From the NCBI RefSeq assembly GCF_001074155.1, contig NZ_JUUZ01000026.1, positions 1-64,000 on the forward strand: DNA of 64,000 nucleotides, given 5' to 3'. A program made the position numbers and the translations under genes. Within the stretch, counting starts at the first letter, position 1. The number at the start of each line of letters is the position of its first letter. Source of the stretch: Streptococcus pseudopneumoniae. GTDB taxonomy: Bacteria > Bacillota > Bacilli > Lactobacillales > Streptococcaceae. Shown piece after piece: positions 16,879 through 24,943 of this stretch. Below the pieces are notes generated by a model. That model saw nothing but the letters and a program-made list of their open reading frames with translations. It was not told the origin of the DNA and did no database searches.

Positions 16879-17703
16879 ATGCCTGAATTACCTGAGGTCG
16901 AAACGGTTCGACGTGGACTAGAAAAATTGATTCTGGGTAAGAAGATTTCAAACATTGACATTCGTTACCCCAAAATGATTAAAACTGATTTGCATGAATT
17001 TCAGAAGGAAATGCCTGGTCAAGTCATCTTATCAATGGAACGCCGTGGCAAGTATCTACTTTTCTATTTATCCGACAAAGTTTTAATCTCTCACTTGAGA
17101 ATGGAAGGCAAGTATTTTTATTATCCAGACCAAGTTCCAGAACGTAAACACGCTCATGTGTTGATTCATTTTAAGGATGGCGGGACTTTAGTCTATGAGG
17201 ATGTCCGTAAGTTCGGAACTATGGAGTTGCTTGCTCCTGAGCTTTTAGAAGCTTACTTTATTTCAAAAAAACTTGGTCCGGAACCGACTGAGAAGGATTT
17301 TGATTTAGGGAGTTTTAAACTAGCCTTGAAAAAATCTAAAAAAACAATCAAATCGCATCTTCTCGACCAGACTTTAGTTGCAGGGTTGGGAAATATCTAT
17401 GTGGATGAAGTTCTTTGGAGAGCGAAAGTCCATCCTTCAAGAACCTCTAATAGTTTAACAGCACAAGAGGCTAGAAAAGTCCATGATGAAACGATCAATG
17501 TTTTAGGTCAGGCGGTTGAAAAGGGTGGTTCAACAATTCGCACTTATACCAATGCATTTGGAGAAGATGGCACCATGCAGGAATTCCATCAGGTATACGA
17601 CAAGGCAGGTCAAGCTTGTTCGCGTTGTGAAACCATCATCGAAAAAATTCAATTAGGTGGTCGTGGAACCCACTTTTGTCCTAAGTGTCAAAGGAGGAAG
17701 TGA
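16879..17703 (+). CDS. mutM: formamidopyrimidine-DNA glycosylase
   Basis: A 274-residue bifunctional glycosylase/AP lyase removing 8-oxoguanine and ring-opened purines. The mature N-terminal proline P2 and E3 (MPELPEVETVRRGL) are the catalytic start, LISHLRMEGKYFYY carries a conserved segment, and the C-terminal zinc finger CSRC-x16-CPKC is complete. ATG at 16879 follows GGAGGAG. The stop overlaps the coaE start by one base (TGATG). Confidence 0.97.
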   Translation: MPELPEVETVRRGLEKLILGKKISNIDIRYPKMIKTDLHEFQKEMPGQVILSMERRGKYLLFYLSDKVLISHLRMEGKYFYYPDQVPERKHAHVLIHFKDGGTLVYEDVRKFGTMELLAPELLEAYFISKKLGPEPTEKDFDLGSFKLALKKSKKTIKSHLLDQTLVAGLGNIYVDEVLWRAKVHPSRTSNSLTAQEARKVHDETINVLGQAVEKGGSTIRTYTNAFGEDGTMQEFHQVYDKAGQACSRCETIIEKIQLGGRGTHFCPKCQRRK

Positions 17704-18296
17704 TGGGAAAAATAATCGGAATCACCGGTGGTATTGCGTCAGGTAAGTCCACTGTCACAGAATTTTTAAGACAAAAAGGGTTTCAAGTTGTAGATGCGGA
17801 TGCAGTCGTCCACCAACTACAAAAACCTAGTGGACGACTCTATCAGGTTTTAATGGAGCATTTTGGGGAGAAGGTTCTTCTTGAAAATGGTGAACTGAAT
17901 CGCCCCTTACTTGCTAGCCTTATTTTTTCAAATCCTGAAGAGCAAGAATGGTCTAAGAGAACCCAAGGTGAGATTATTCGTGAGGAGTTAGCTGCATTAC
18001 GAAATCAGTTTGCTCAGACAGAGGCTCTCTTTTTCATGGATATTCCACTGCTTTTTGAGCAGAACTATGCTTCATGGTTTGACGAAACTTGGCTAGTCTA
18101 TGTAAATCGTGATGTTCAATTGGAGCGATTAATGAAACGGGACCAAATTTCAAAAGAAGCAGCTGAATCCCGTTTAAACTCTCAATGGCCTTTAGAAAGA
18201 AAAATTAGTCTGGCTAGTCACAGTCTAGATAATAATGGCAATCAGGAACAGTTGATAGCTCAAGTAGTTCAGTTGCTTGAAGGAATGTGTCTATAA
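17703..18296 (+). CDS. coaE: dephospho-CoA kinase
   Basis: A 197-residue kinase catalysing the last step of coenzyme A synthesis, ATP-dependent 3'-phosphorylation of dephospho-CoA. The P-loop GITGGIASGKST is at residues 6-17 and the DIPLLFE motif of the lid/CoA region at about 116-122. Translationally coupled to mutM by a TGATG overlap. In the pneumococcal layout an MFS pump gene (pmrA) follows; here only 83 non-coding bases separate coaE from rpmG. Confidence 0.95.
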   Translation: MGKIIGITGGIASGKSTVTEFLRQKGFQVVDADAVVHQLQKPSGRLYQVLMEHFGEKVLLENGELNRPLLASLIFSNPEEQEWSKRTQGEIIREELAALRNQFAQTEALFFMDIPLLFEQNYASWFDETWLVYVNRDVQLERLMKRDQISKEAAESRLNSQWPLERKISLASHSLDNNGNQEQLIAQVVQLLEGMCL

Positions 18297-18379
18297 ATTA
18301 ACATTGTTAGGAAGGAGAATTTTGGTATTGTTTGTTCAAATCATCTTAGATTGAAATAGTATCAAATACAAAAAATCTA

Positions 18380-18529
18380 GTGCGTGTCAAAATTAATCTG
18401 AAATGTTCCTCTTGTGGAAGCATGAATTATCTAACTAGTAAGAACTCCAAAACACATCCAGATAAGATTGAAGTCTTAAAGTATTGTCCCAAAGAAAGAA
18501 AAGTGACTCTACATCTTGAATCTAAGTAG
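18380..18529 (+). CDS. rpmG: 50S ribosomal protein L33 (GTG start)
   Basis: A 49-residue L33 read from a GTG codon at 18380. The sequence [17 protein letters not shown] and the ending [16 protein letters not shown] match a streptococcal L33 paralogue, and the position directly before secG is the pneumococcal one. Zinc-binding L33 forms have two CxxC pairs; here C9, C12 and C36 are present but the fourth position (39) is Glu, so zinc binding is probably lost or altered. No strong ribosome site precedes the GTG. Confidence 0.85.
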   Translation: MRVKINLKCSSCGSMNYLTSKNSKTHPDKIEVLKYCPKERKVTLHLESK

Positions 18530-18544
18530 AAATTATGGTAGAAT
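18516..18544 (+). promoter_or_regulatory. secG promoter inside the 3' end of rpmG
   Basis: TTGAAT (18516-18521), 17-base spacer, TGG-TAGAAT (-10 at 18539-18544). The -35 lies within the last codons of rpmG. Confidence 0.7.
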
Positions 18545-18568
18545 AATAGGGATTTTAAGGAGTTTGAT

Positions 18569-18802
18569 ATGTATAACCTATTATTAACCATTTTATTAGT
18601 ATTATCTGTTGTGATTGTAATTGCAATTTTTATGCAACCAACTAAAAATCAATCTAGCAATGTATTTGATGCCAGCTCAGGTGATTTGTTTGAACGTAGC
18701 AAAGCGCGTGGTTTTGAAGCCGTAATGCAACGTTTGACAGGAATCTTAGTCTTTTTCTGGCTAGCCATTGCCTTAGCATTGACGGTATTATCAAGTAGAT
18801 AA
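18569..18802 (+). CDS. secG: preprotein translocase subunit SecG
   Basis: A 77-residue two-helix membrane protein, helices about 3-21 and 53-74, joined by the loop containing MQPTKNQSSNVFDASS and the conserved GFEAVMQRLT. SecG stimulates protein export through SecYE by helping SecA. AAGGAG precedes the ATG. It has its own promoter and lies upstream of rnr and smpB, a conserved Firmicute secG-rnr-smpB order. Confidence 0.95.
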   Translation: MYNLLLTILLVLSVVIVIAIFMQPTKNQSSNVFDASSGDLFERSKARGFEAVMQRLTGILVFFWLAIALALTVLSSR

Positions 18803-18901
18803 GAAAATAATGGGCGAGACTAGGTCTTTGCCTATTTTTATTTTTAAAAGAAATAAGGTTTTACGCCAAAAAGAAAAATTTTAACAATCTAGAAAGAAAA
18901 C

Positions 18902-21244
18902 ATGAAAGATAGAATAAAAGAATATTTAAAAGAAAAGGGACGAGTCACTGTAAATGACTTGGCTCAAGCTCTTGGAAAGGATGGTTCCAAGGACTTTCGA
19001 GAGATCATTAAAACCTTGTCCCTGATGGAAAGGAAGCACCAAATTCGCTTTGAAGAAGATGGTAGTTTAACCCTAGAACAGAAGAAAAAACATGAGATTA
19101 CCCTAAAAGGAACTTTTCATGCCCACAAAAATGGCTTTGGTTTTGTAAGCCTAGAAGGTGAAGAAGATGACCTTTTTGTAGGAAAAAATGATGTTAACTA
19201 TGCCATTGATGGCGATACTGTTGAAATTGTAATTAAGAAGATTGCAGACCGACAGAAAGGTACAGCAGCTGAAGCTAAGATTATTGATATTTTAGAACAC
19301 AGTTTGACGACGGTTGTCGGGCAAATCGTTCTTGATGAGGAAAAACCCAAGTATGCGGGTTATATCCGTTCTAAAAATCAAAAGATTAGTCAACCTATCT
19401 ACGTTAAGAAGCCAGCTATTCAATTAGACGGTACAGAAGTTCTCAAGGTCTTTATTGATAAGTACCCAAGTAAGAAACACGATTTCTTTGTTGCCAGTGT
19501 CTTAGATGTGGTTGGACATTCTACAGATGCAGGGATTGATGTCCTCGAGGTCTTGGAATCAATGGACATTGTATCCGAGTTTCCAGAAGCTGTTCTCAAA
19601 GAAGCGGAAAATGTACCGGATGTACCATCTGAGAAGGATTTTGAAGGACGATTGGATCTTAGGAATGAAATTACATTTACTATAGATGGTGCGGATGCAA
19701 AAGACTTGGATGATGCTGTTCATATCAAACCATTGAAAAATGGAAATATCGAACTAGGTGTTCATATTGCCGACGTTTCTTACTATGTGACAGAGGGATC
19801 TGCTCTAGATAAGGAAGCCCTTAATCGGGCGACCTCCGTCTACGTGACAGACCGTGTAGTTCCAATGTTGCCAGAGCGTCTTTCAAACGGTATCTGTTCT
19901 CTTAACCCTCAAGTGGACCGCTTGACTCAATCTGCTATTATGGAGATTGATAAAAATGGTCGTGTTCGTAATTATACGATTACACAGACTGTTATCAAGA
20001 CAAGTTTCCGTATGACTTATAGTGATGTCAATGACATCCTAGCAGGTGATGAAGAGAAGAGACAAGAGTATAAGAAAATTGTTCCTAGCATTGAACTCAT
20101 GGCCAAGCTACATGAAATTCTAGAAGGTATGCGGATTAAGCGTGGAGCCCTCAATTTTGATACCAATGAAGCTAAGATTTTAGTAGATAAAAAAGGAAAG
20201 CCAGTTGACATTGTTCTTCGACATCGTGGTGTTGCTGAACGTATGATTGAGTCTTTTATGTTGATTGCTAACGAAACGGTTGCCGAGCATTTTAGCAAGC
20301 TTGATTTACCTTTTATCTATCGTATCCATGAGGAACCTAAAGCTGAGAAAGTTCAGAAGTTTATTGATTATGCTTCAAGTTTTGGCTTGAGAATTTATGG
20401 AACTGCCAGTGAGATTAGTCAGGAAGCTCTTCAAGACATCATGAGTGCTGTTGAAGGTGAACCTTATGCGGATGTATTATCCATGATGCTTCTGCGTTCT
20501 ATGCAGCAGGCTCGTTATTCAGAGCATAATCATGGGCATTATGGCTTGGCTGCGGACTATTACACTCACTTTACCAGCCCCATTCGCCGTTATCCAGACC
20601 TCTTGGTTCATCGGATGATTCGTGACTATGGACGTTCCAAGGACGTAGCAGAGCATTTTGAACAGGTTATTCCTGAGATTGCAACTCAATCTTCAAATCG
20701 TGAGCGTCGTGCCATCGAGGCAGAGCGCGAAGTCGAGGCTATGAAAAAAGCTGAGTACATGGAAGAGTATGTTGGTGAAGAGTATGATGCAGTTGTTTCA
20801 AGTATCGTTAAATTTGGTCTTTTTGTTGAATTGCCAAATACAGTTGAGGGATTGATTCACATTACCAATCTACCTGAATTTTACCATTTTAATGAACGCG
20901 ATTTAACCCTCCGTGGGGAGAAATCAGGAATTACTTTCCGAGTGGGACAACAGATCCGTATTCGTGTCGAAAGAGCAGATAAGATGACTGGCGAGATTGA
21001 TTTCTCTTATATTCCAAGTGAGTTTGATGTCATCGAGAAAGGTTTGAAAGACTCTGGTCGTAAGGATAGAGGGCGTCGTTCGGATAAGAAAGAAGACAAG
21101 AGAAAAGCTGGTCACTTAGGTGATAAGCGCAAGCATTCTCCAAAAGACAAGAAGAAAAAGGTGAAGAAACCTTTTTACAAAGAAGTAGCAAAGAAAGGAG
21201 CCAAGCATGGCAAAGGGCGAGGGAAAGGTCGTCGCGCAAAATAA
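18902..21244 (+). CDS. rnr: ribonuclease R
   Basis: A 780-residue processive 3'-5' exoribonuclease. Order of domains: N-terminal winged-helix (1-60), cold-shock domains (about 65-230), the RNB catalytic core (about 250-590; the acidic cluster [11 protein letters not shown] around 264-274 holds Mg-binding aspartates), an S1 domain (about 625-710), and a very basic Lys-rich tail (about 715-780). It degrades structured RNA and works with SmpB-tmRNA on stalled messages. Its last codons overlap the smpB start by 38 bases. Confidence 0.97.
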   Translation: MKDRIKEYLKEKGRVTVNDLAQALGKDGSKDFREIIKTLSLMERKHQIRFEEDGSLTLEQKKKHEITLKGTFHAHKNGFGFVSLEGEEDDLFVGKNDVNYAIDGDTVEIVIKKIADRQKGTAAEAKIIDILEHSLTTVVGQIVLDEEKPKYAGYIRSKNQKISQPIYVKKPAIQLDGTEVLKVFIDKYPSKKHDFFVASVLDVVGHSTDAGIDVLEVLESMDIVSEFPEAVLKEAENVPDVPSEKDFEGRLDLRNEITFTIDGADAKDLDDAVHIKPLKNGNIELGVHIADVSYYVTEGSALDKEALNRATSVYVTDRVVPMLPERLSNGICSLNPQVDRLTQSAIMEIDKNGRVRNYTITQTVIKTSFRMTYSDVNDILAGDEEKRQEYKKIVPSIELMAKLHEILEGMRIKRGALNFDTNEAKILVDKKGKPVDIVLRHRGVAERMIESFMLIANETVAEHFSKLDLPFIYRIHEEPKAEKVQKFIDYASSFGLRIYGTASEISQEALQDIMSAVEGEPYADVLSMMLLRSMQQARYSEHNHGHYGLAADYYTHFTSPIRRYPDLLVHRMIRDYGRSKDVAEHFEQVIPEIATQSSNRERRAIEAEREVEAMKKAEYMEEYVGEEYDAVVSSIVKFGLFVELPNTVEGLIHITNLPEFYHFNERDLTLRGEKSGITFRVGQQIRIRVERADKMTGEIDFSYIPSEFDVIEKGLKDSGRKDRGRRSDKKEDKRKAGHLGDKRKHSPKDKKKKVKKPFYKEVAKKGAKHGKGRGKGRRAK

Positions 21245-21674
21245 AAAAGCGCATCATGATTATACAATCGTAGATACGCTAGAAGCAGGAATGGTCCTGA
21301 CAGGAACTGAGATTAAGAGTGTTCGAGCAGCCCGCATCAATCTGAAAGATGGGTTTGCCCAGGTTAAGAATGGGGAAGTTTGGCTGAGTAATGTCCATAT
21401 CGCTCCGTATGAAGAGGGCAATATCTGGAATCAGGAACCCGAACGTCGTCGTAAACTTCTCCTTCATAAAAAACAAATCCAGAAATTAGAACAAGAAACT
21501 AAAGGGACAGGGATGACCTTAGTTCCTCTTAAAGTTTATATCAAAGATGGCTATGCCAAGTTACTTTTAGGACTTGCAAAAGGGAAACATGATTACGATA
21601 AACGTGAATCTATCAAACGCCGCGAGCAAGATCGTGATATTGCGCGTGTCATGAAAGCTGTTAACCATCGATAG
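21207..21674 (+). CDS. smpB: SsrA-binding protein SmpB
   Basis: A 155-residue tmRNA partner that delivers tmRNA to stalled ribosomes. It has the beta-barrel core ([20 protein letters not shown]) and the basic C-terminal tail ending in KAVNHR that fills the mRNA channel. The start lies inside the 3' end of rnr, coupling translation of the two quality-control partners. AAAGGAGCC precedes the ATG. Confidence 0.97.
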   Translation: MAKGEGKVVAQNKKAHHDYTIVDTLEAGMVLTGTEIKSVRAARINLKDGFAQVKNGEVWLSNVHIAPYEEGNIWNQEPERRRKLLLHKKQIQKLEQETKGTGMTLVPLKVYIKDGYAKLLLGLAKGKHDYDKRESIKRREQDRDIARVMKAVNHR

Positions 21675-21688
21675 AAAGAGTGAAGAAT

Positions 21689-22549
21689 ATGGGAAAACTA
21701 GTTGCCTACAAACGCATGCCTGTCTGGAATAAAGACACCATGCCAGAGGCTGTTCAAAGAAAACACAATACTAAGGTCGGAACCTGGGGGAAGATTACCG
21801 TATTAAAAGGCACTCTTAAGTTTATTGAGTTGACTGAAGACGGGGAAGTTTTAGCCGAGCACTTTTTTGAAGCAGGTGCTGATAATCCTATGGCTCAACC
21901 TCAAGCCTGGCACAGAGTAGAAGCTGCCACAGAAGATGTGGAATGGTACTTGGAATTTTATTGTAAAGCAGAGGATTATTTCCCTAAGAAATACAGTAGC
22001 AATCCAGTTCATTCGGAAGTTTTAGAAGCTATACAGTCAGTGAAACCTTGTAAAGCACTAGACCTAGGATGTGGTCAAGGAAGAAATGCACTCTTTCTAG
22101 CTCAACATGGCTTTGATGTCACAGCTGTAGATCAGAATGAGCTATCTCTTGAAATCTTGCAAAGCATTGTGGAGCAAGAAGATTTAGAAATGCCTGTCGG
22201 TATCTACGATATCAATTCAGCTAGCATTGGACAAACTTATGATTTTATCGTATCAACGGTTGTTCTGATGTTTTTACAAGCAGATCGCATTCCGGACATT
22301 ATTAAAAACATGCAGGAACAAACTTCTATCGGTGGCTATAATTTGATTGTTTGTGCTATGGATACAGAAGATTATCCGTGTTCCGTTAATTTCCCATTTA
22401 CCTTCAAAGAGGGTGAGCTGGCAAATTACTACAAGGACTGGGAATTAGTGAAGTATAATGAAAATCCTGGTCATCTCCACCGTCGTGATGAGAATGGCAA
22501 TCGTATTCAACTACGATTTGCAACAATGTTGGCTAAAAAAGTAAAATAA
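21689..22549 (+). CDS. tehB: SAM-dependent methyltransferase TehB
   Basis: A 286-residue two-domain protein: N-terminal DUF1971/cupin-like domain (about 1-95) and a class I SAM-dependent methyltransferase with motif I ALDLGCGQGRN. The long form is typical of streptococcal TehB, linked in other bacteria to tellurite resistance, though the natural substrate is unknown. ATG at 21689 is preferred over GTG at 21680 because AGAAAGAG lies at the right distance. It follows smpB by 14 bases. Confidence 0.9.
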   Translation: MGKLVAYKRMPVWNKDTMPEAVQRKHNTKVGTWGKITVLKGTLKFIELTEDGEVLAEHFFEAGADNPMAQPQAWHRVEAATEDVEWYLEFYCKAEDYFPKKYSSNPVHSEVLEAIQSVKPCKALDLGCGQGRNALFLAQHGFDVTAVDQNELSLEILQSIVEQEDLEMPVGIYDINSASIGQTYDFIVSTVVLMFLQADRIPDIIKNMQEQTSIGGYNLIVCAMDTEDYPCSVNFPFTFKEGELANYYKDWELVKYNENPGHLHRRDENGNRIQLRFATMLAKKVK

Positions 22550-22626
22550 ATGAATAAAAGGGATAGAGAGCAGTCGTTTTCTATTCCTTATTTCTTACCC
22601 TAATAAGAAAGGGAAATCTCAATTTA

Positions 22627-22635
22627 TGCTATACT
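22627..22635 (+). promoter_or_regulatory. extended -10 promoter of the Card1-like gene
   Basis: TGC-TATACT (-10 at 22630-22635), no good -35. Transcription from it would give a ~95-base leader that contains a short ORF and a hairpin. Confidence 0.6.
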
Positions 22636-22648
22636 AGAAGTAGGAGAA

Positions 22649-22726
22649 GTCGATGAAATTAAACAGAATTGTGATAGTTTTAAAACGATTCTGATCGACC
22701 ACTATTCTTTCAGACTTTTTTGTCTA
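22649..22726 (+). promoter_or_regulatory. structured leader with a 13-codon ORF before the Card1-like gene
   Basis: GTCGAT (22649-22654) can pair with ATCGAC (22694-22699), and CAGAATTGT (22664-22672) with ACGATTCTG (22685-22693, one G-U pair), making one long hairpin with a bulge. A ribosome site AGGAGA precedes ATG at 22653, opening a 13-residue ORF, MKLNRIVIVLKRF, that stops at 22694 inside the hairpin. A small AGAC/GTCT hairpin with a T loop follows just before the AGGAGG of the main gene. Translation of the ORF would melt the hairpin. Confidence 0.5.
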
Positions 22727-22738
22727 GGAGGTCTTAAG

Positions 22739-23887
22739 ATGACTAGTCTTTTAATTGAACTGTACGACCGTCATACCATTGAGAAAAATGTCTACCAAGC
22801 TTTTGTCAGTGATTGTGATGAGATTTTATACCTTTCTACAAGAAAAATCGCTGAGGAAGAAAAGCTATCCTTGAAGCATTTTCTAATGGCACAAGTTCCA
22901 CACTTAAAACAAGTACATTTTCGACAATGTAACCTAGAAAAAACCTGCCAGGAATTAGACGTATTTATCAATGATTTTGAGACAGTGACCATCGATGTAT
23001 TTGGCGGAGATAATCTATTAGCAATAGTTCTATTTCAGTATGGTTTGGAGAAAGGTATTCCCATTATTGCTATGGATGTTGAACAAGGAAAGCAGTATGC
23101 CTGGGAAAGGGGCAAGATTTATGATAAAAATTTAGATATTCCTAGTTTATCCATTGAACAATTGATAGCTTTACGTGGTGGAAAAGTCCTTAAATCAAGA
23201 AGACCTCAGCATTCTAATAAGCATGTGCTAGCTATTAAAAAATTGGCAAAATATGCTATCGAAAATCCTGAAAAATGGTATCAGATTACACAATTCTTTG
23301 CACTGGCAAAAACAACTGATTTTCATGCTGAAACAGCAAAAGTTTTGGAGAGTAATGGAAAAATTTATTCTTACCCCAGTAGCTTGATTCCTTTGTTCAC
23401 AAAAGCTAATTTATTGAAAGTAGAAGAGGAAACAACAGATACTGTTACTTATACCTTCCCAACACCAGAAGCACATCTGTTATGTCGAACTAAAGGGCAT
23501 ATTTTAGAATTGTATATCTATTTACTAGCCCTCGAGTCAGAGTATTTTGATGAATGTATGATTGGCACTGAAATCGACTGGAATGGGATTTTCCCTGAGG
23601 CTGACAATGTTCAAAATGAGATTGATGTTATTCTTCGTAAAGGTCACTCTGTAGTTTTCATTTCTTGTAAAATGACGGATCTAGCAATTGAAGCTATTAA
23701 CGAACTTGAAGTTTATGCCAATCATTTTGCAGGCGATAATTGTTTGAAAATGATTGTTTGCTCAGGCAAGATTAACCCCGTTTACAGTCATCGTTGTCAG
23801 GAATATGGTGTAATGGTGATAAAGCAAGATCAAATACAGAATCTTATTCCCATGTTACGGAAATATATGAAGAACAAACGTAAATGA
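22739..23887 (+). CDS. CARF + DUF1887 nuclease-like protein (Card1/Can2 family)
   Basis: A 382-residue protein I assign to the DUF1887 group, whose studied members Card1/Can2 are cyclic-oligoadenylate-activated nucleases of type III CRISPR systems. The N-terminal ~150 residues look like a Rossmann CARF domain (strand-turn FGGDN at 88-92). A linker/winged-helix-like part follows (about 160-245). The C-terminal PD-(D/E)xK-like domain shows GHILELYIY (E257), NEID (E294, D296) and FISCK (K311). The usual acidic residue of the ExK motif is Ser309 here, so cleavage activity is uncertain. AGGAGG site. It sits between tehB and coiA with no cas gene or repeat array anywhere in the window, and has its own promoter, leader and terminator. 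Confidence 0.8.
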   Translation: MTSLLIELYDRHTIEKNVYQAFVSDCDEILYLSTRKIAEEEKLSLKHFLMAQVPHLKQVHFRQCNLEKTCQELDVFINDFETVTIDVFGGDNLLAIVLFQYGLEKGIPIIAMDVEQGKQYAWERGKIYDKNLDIPSLSIEQLIALRGGKVLKSRRPQHSNKHVLAIKKLAKYAIENPEKWYQITQFFALAKTTDFHAETAKVLESNGKIYSYPSSLIPLFTKANLLKVEEETTDTVTYTFPTPEAHLLCRTKGHILELYIYLLALESEYFDECMIGTEIDWNGIFPEADNVQNEIDVILRKGHSVVFISCKMTDLAIEAINELEVYANHFAGDNCLKMIVCSGKINPVYSHRCQEYGVMVIKQDQIQNLIPMLRKYMKNKRK

Positions 23888-23907
23888 TATTAAATGTTAT
23901 AGTGAAG

Positions 23908-23932
23908 AAAGGCTGATTTTATTAGCCTTTTT
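23908..23932 (+). terminator. terminator after the Card1-like gene
   Basis: AAAGGCT-GATTTTATT-AGCCTTTTT, 20 bases downstream of the stop. Confidence 0.85.
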
Positions 23933-23941
23933 CTTATCCTT

Positions 23942-23949
23942 TTCGAATA
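23942..23949 (+). promoter_or_regulatory. ComX (SigX) box of coiA
   Basis: TTCGAATA differs from the streptococcal cin/com-box consensus TACGAATA at one position and lies 20 bases before the coiA start, the usual place for late-competence genes. A T-rich run sits upstream as is common. Confidence 0.7.
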
Positions 23950-23968
23950 AAGTAGAAAAGGGGGATAT

Positions 23969-24925
23969 ATGTTTATAGCTAGAGATGAAAAGGGTAACTT
24001 AATTAACGCTTTAGAGAAAGAGCCAAGAAAACAAGACTATTATTGTCCAGCTTGCGGAACGAGTGTTCGCTTGAAAAAAGGAAAAAATGTAAGAACTCAT
24101 TTTGCGCATGAAAGTTTAAAAAGTTGTGATTTTTATCATGAGAATGAAGGGCCAGAACATTTAGAGAATAAGGTGGCACTTTTTAATTGGGCTAAGAAAG
24201 ATGCTGAAGTAGAAATGGAGTATCCAATTCCTGAACTTAAGCAAATCGCAGATATCCTCATTAATAAGCGATTAGCACTGGAAGTTCAGTGTAGTCCTAT
24301 TTCTTGCGAACTTTTACGGGAGAGAAGCAATGGTTATCGAAGTCTGGGAATTCAAGTTCTTTGGCTACTGGGAGAAAAACTCTGTCTAAAAGAGCGACTA
24401 ACTAAACTTCAAAGAGATTTTCTTTATTTTAGTAATAATATGGGATTTTATCTTTGGGAGTTAGACCATAAAAAACAAGTTTTGAGGCTCAAGTACCTCC
24501 TTCACCAAGATTTGAAAGGAAAACTCCATTATCAGCTCAAGGAATTTTCTTATGGCAAAGGAAATCTTCTAGAAATTTTACGTAGTCCCTACCAGCAGCA
24601 AGAGCTAACTGCTTTTTCGGTCGAACAGGACAAGAATATTTGTCATTACATTCAAAAACAACTCTATTATCAAAACCCCTATTGGATGAAACAACAAGCC
24701 CAAGCTTACTTAAGAGGAGAAAATCTTTTAAATCTAAAAAAACAGGATTGGTATCCCCAAGTAAGGCCGATAGAACATGGTCATTTTTGTCAGATAAGTC
24801 AAAATCTATATGATTATTACCGCAACTTTCAGGCTTATTATGAACTGAATCCACAAAATCAGCAACAAAAGCTCTATCCACCTGCCTTTTATCAGCAGTA
24901 TTTCTCGAAAAATATGGTAAAATAG
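23969..24925 (+). CDS. coiA: competence protein CoiA
   Basis: A 318-residue late-competence protein required for recombination of incoming DNA in transformable streptococci. The N-terminus has a zinc-site-like C26-x2-C29 and H44/H47. A nuclease-like core follows with E66, D95 (IADIL) and E105-V-Q107 (ALEVQC), a PD-(D/E)xK variant. The C-terminal half is rich in Gln and Tyr. AAGGGGGA precedes the ATG. A ComX box upstream indicates induction with the competence regulon. In pneumococcus coiA directly follows tehB and precedes pepB/pepF, as here except for the inserted CARF gene. Confidence 0.93.
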   Translation: MFIARDEKGNLINALEKEPRKQDYYCPACGTSVRLKKGKNVRTHFAHESLKSCDFYHENEGPEHLENKVALFNWAKKDAEVEMEYPIPELKQIADILINKRLALEVQCSPISCELLRERSNGYRSLGIQVLWLLGEKLCLKERLTKLQRDFLYFSNNMGFYLWELDHKKQVLRLKYLLHQDLKGKLHYQLKEFSYGKGNLLEILRSPYQQQELTAFSVEQDKNICHYIQKQLYYQNPYWMKQQAQAYLRGENLLNLKKQDWYPQVRPIEHGHFCQISQNLYDYYRNFQAYYELNPQNQQQKLYPPAFYQQYFSKNMVK

Positions 24926-24943
24926 AAAGGATGGAGGAAATTT

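Noticed and set aside
18297..18379. Remnant of a pump gene (pmrA) between coaE and rpmG
   Set aside because: No frame in these 83 bases could be recognised as the end of a transporter, so I record only absence, not a pseudogene.
22739..23887. Card1-like gene as part of the tehB or coiA operon
   Set aside because: A separate extended -10 promoter and long leader precede it, and a strong terminator and a ComX box separate it from coiA.
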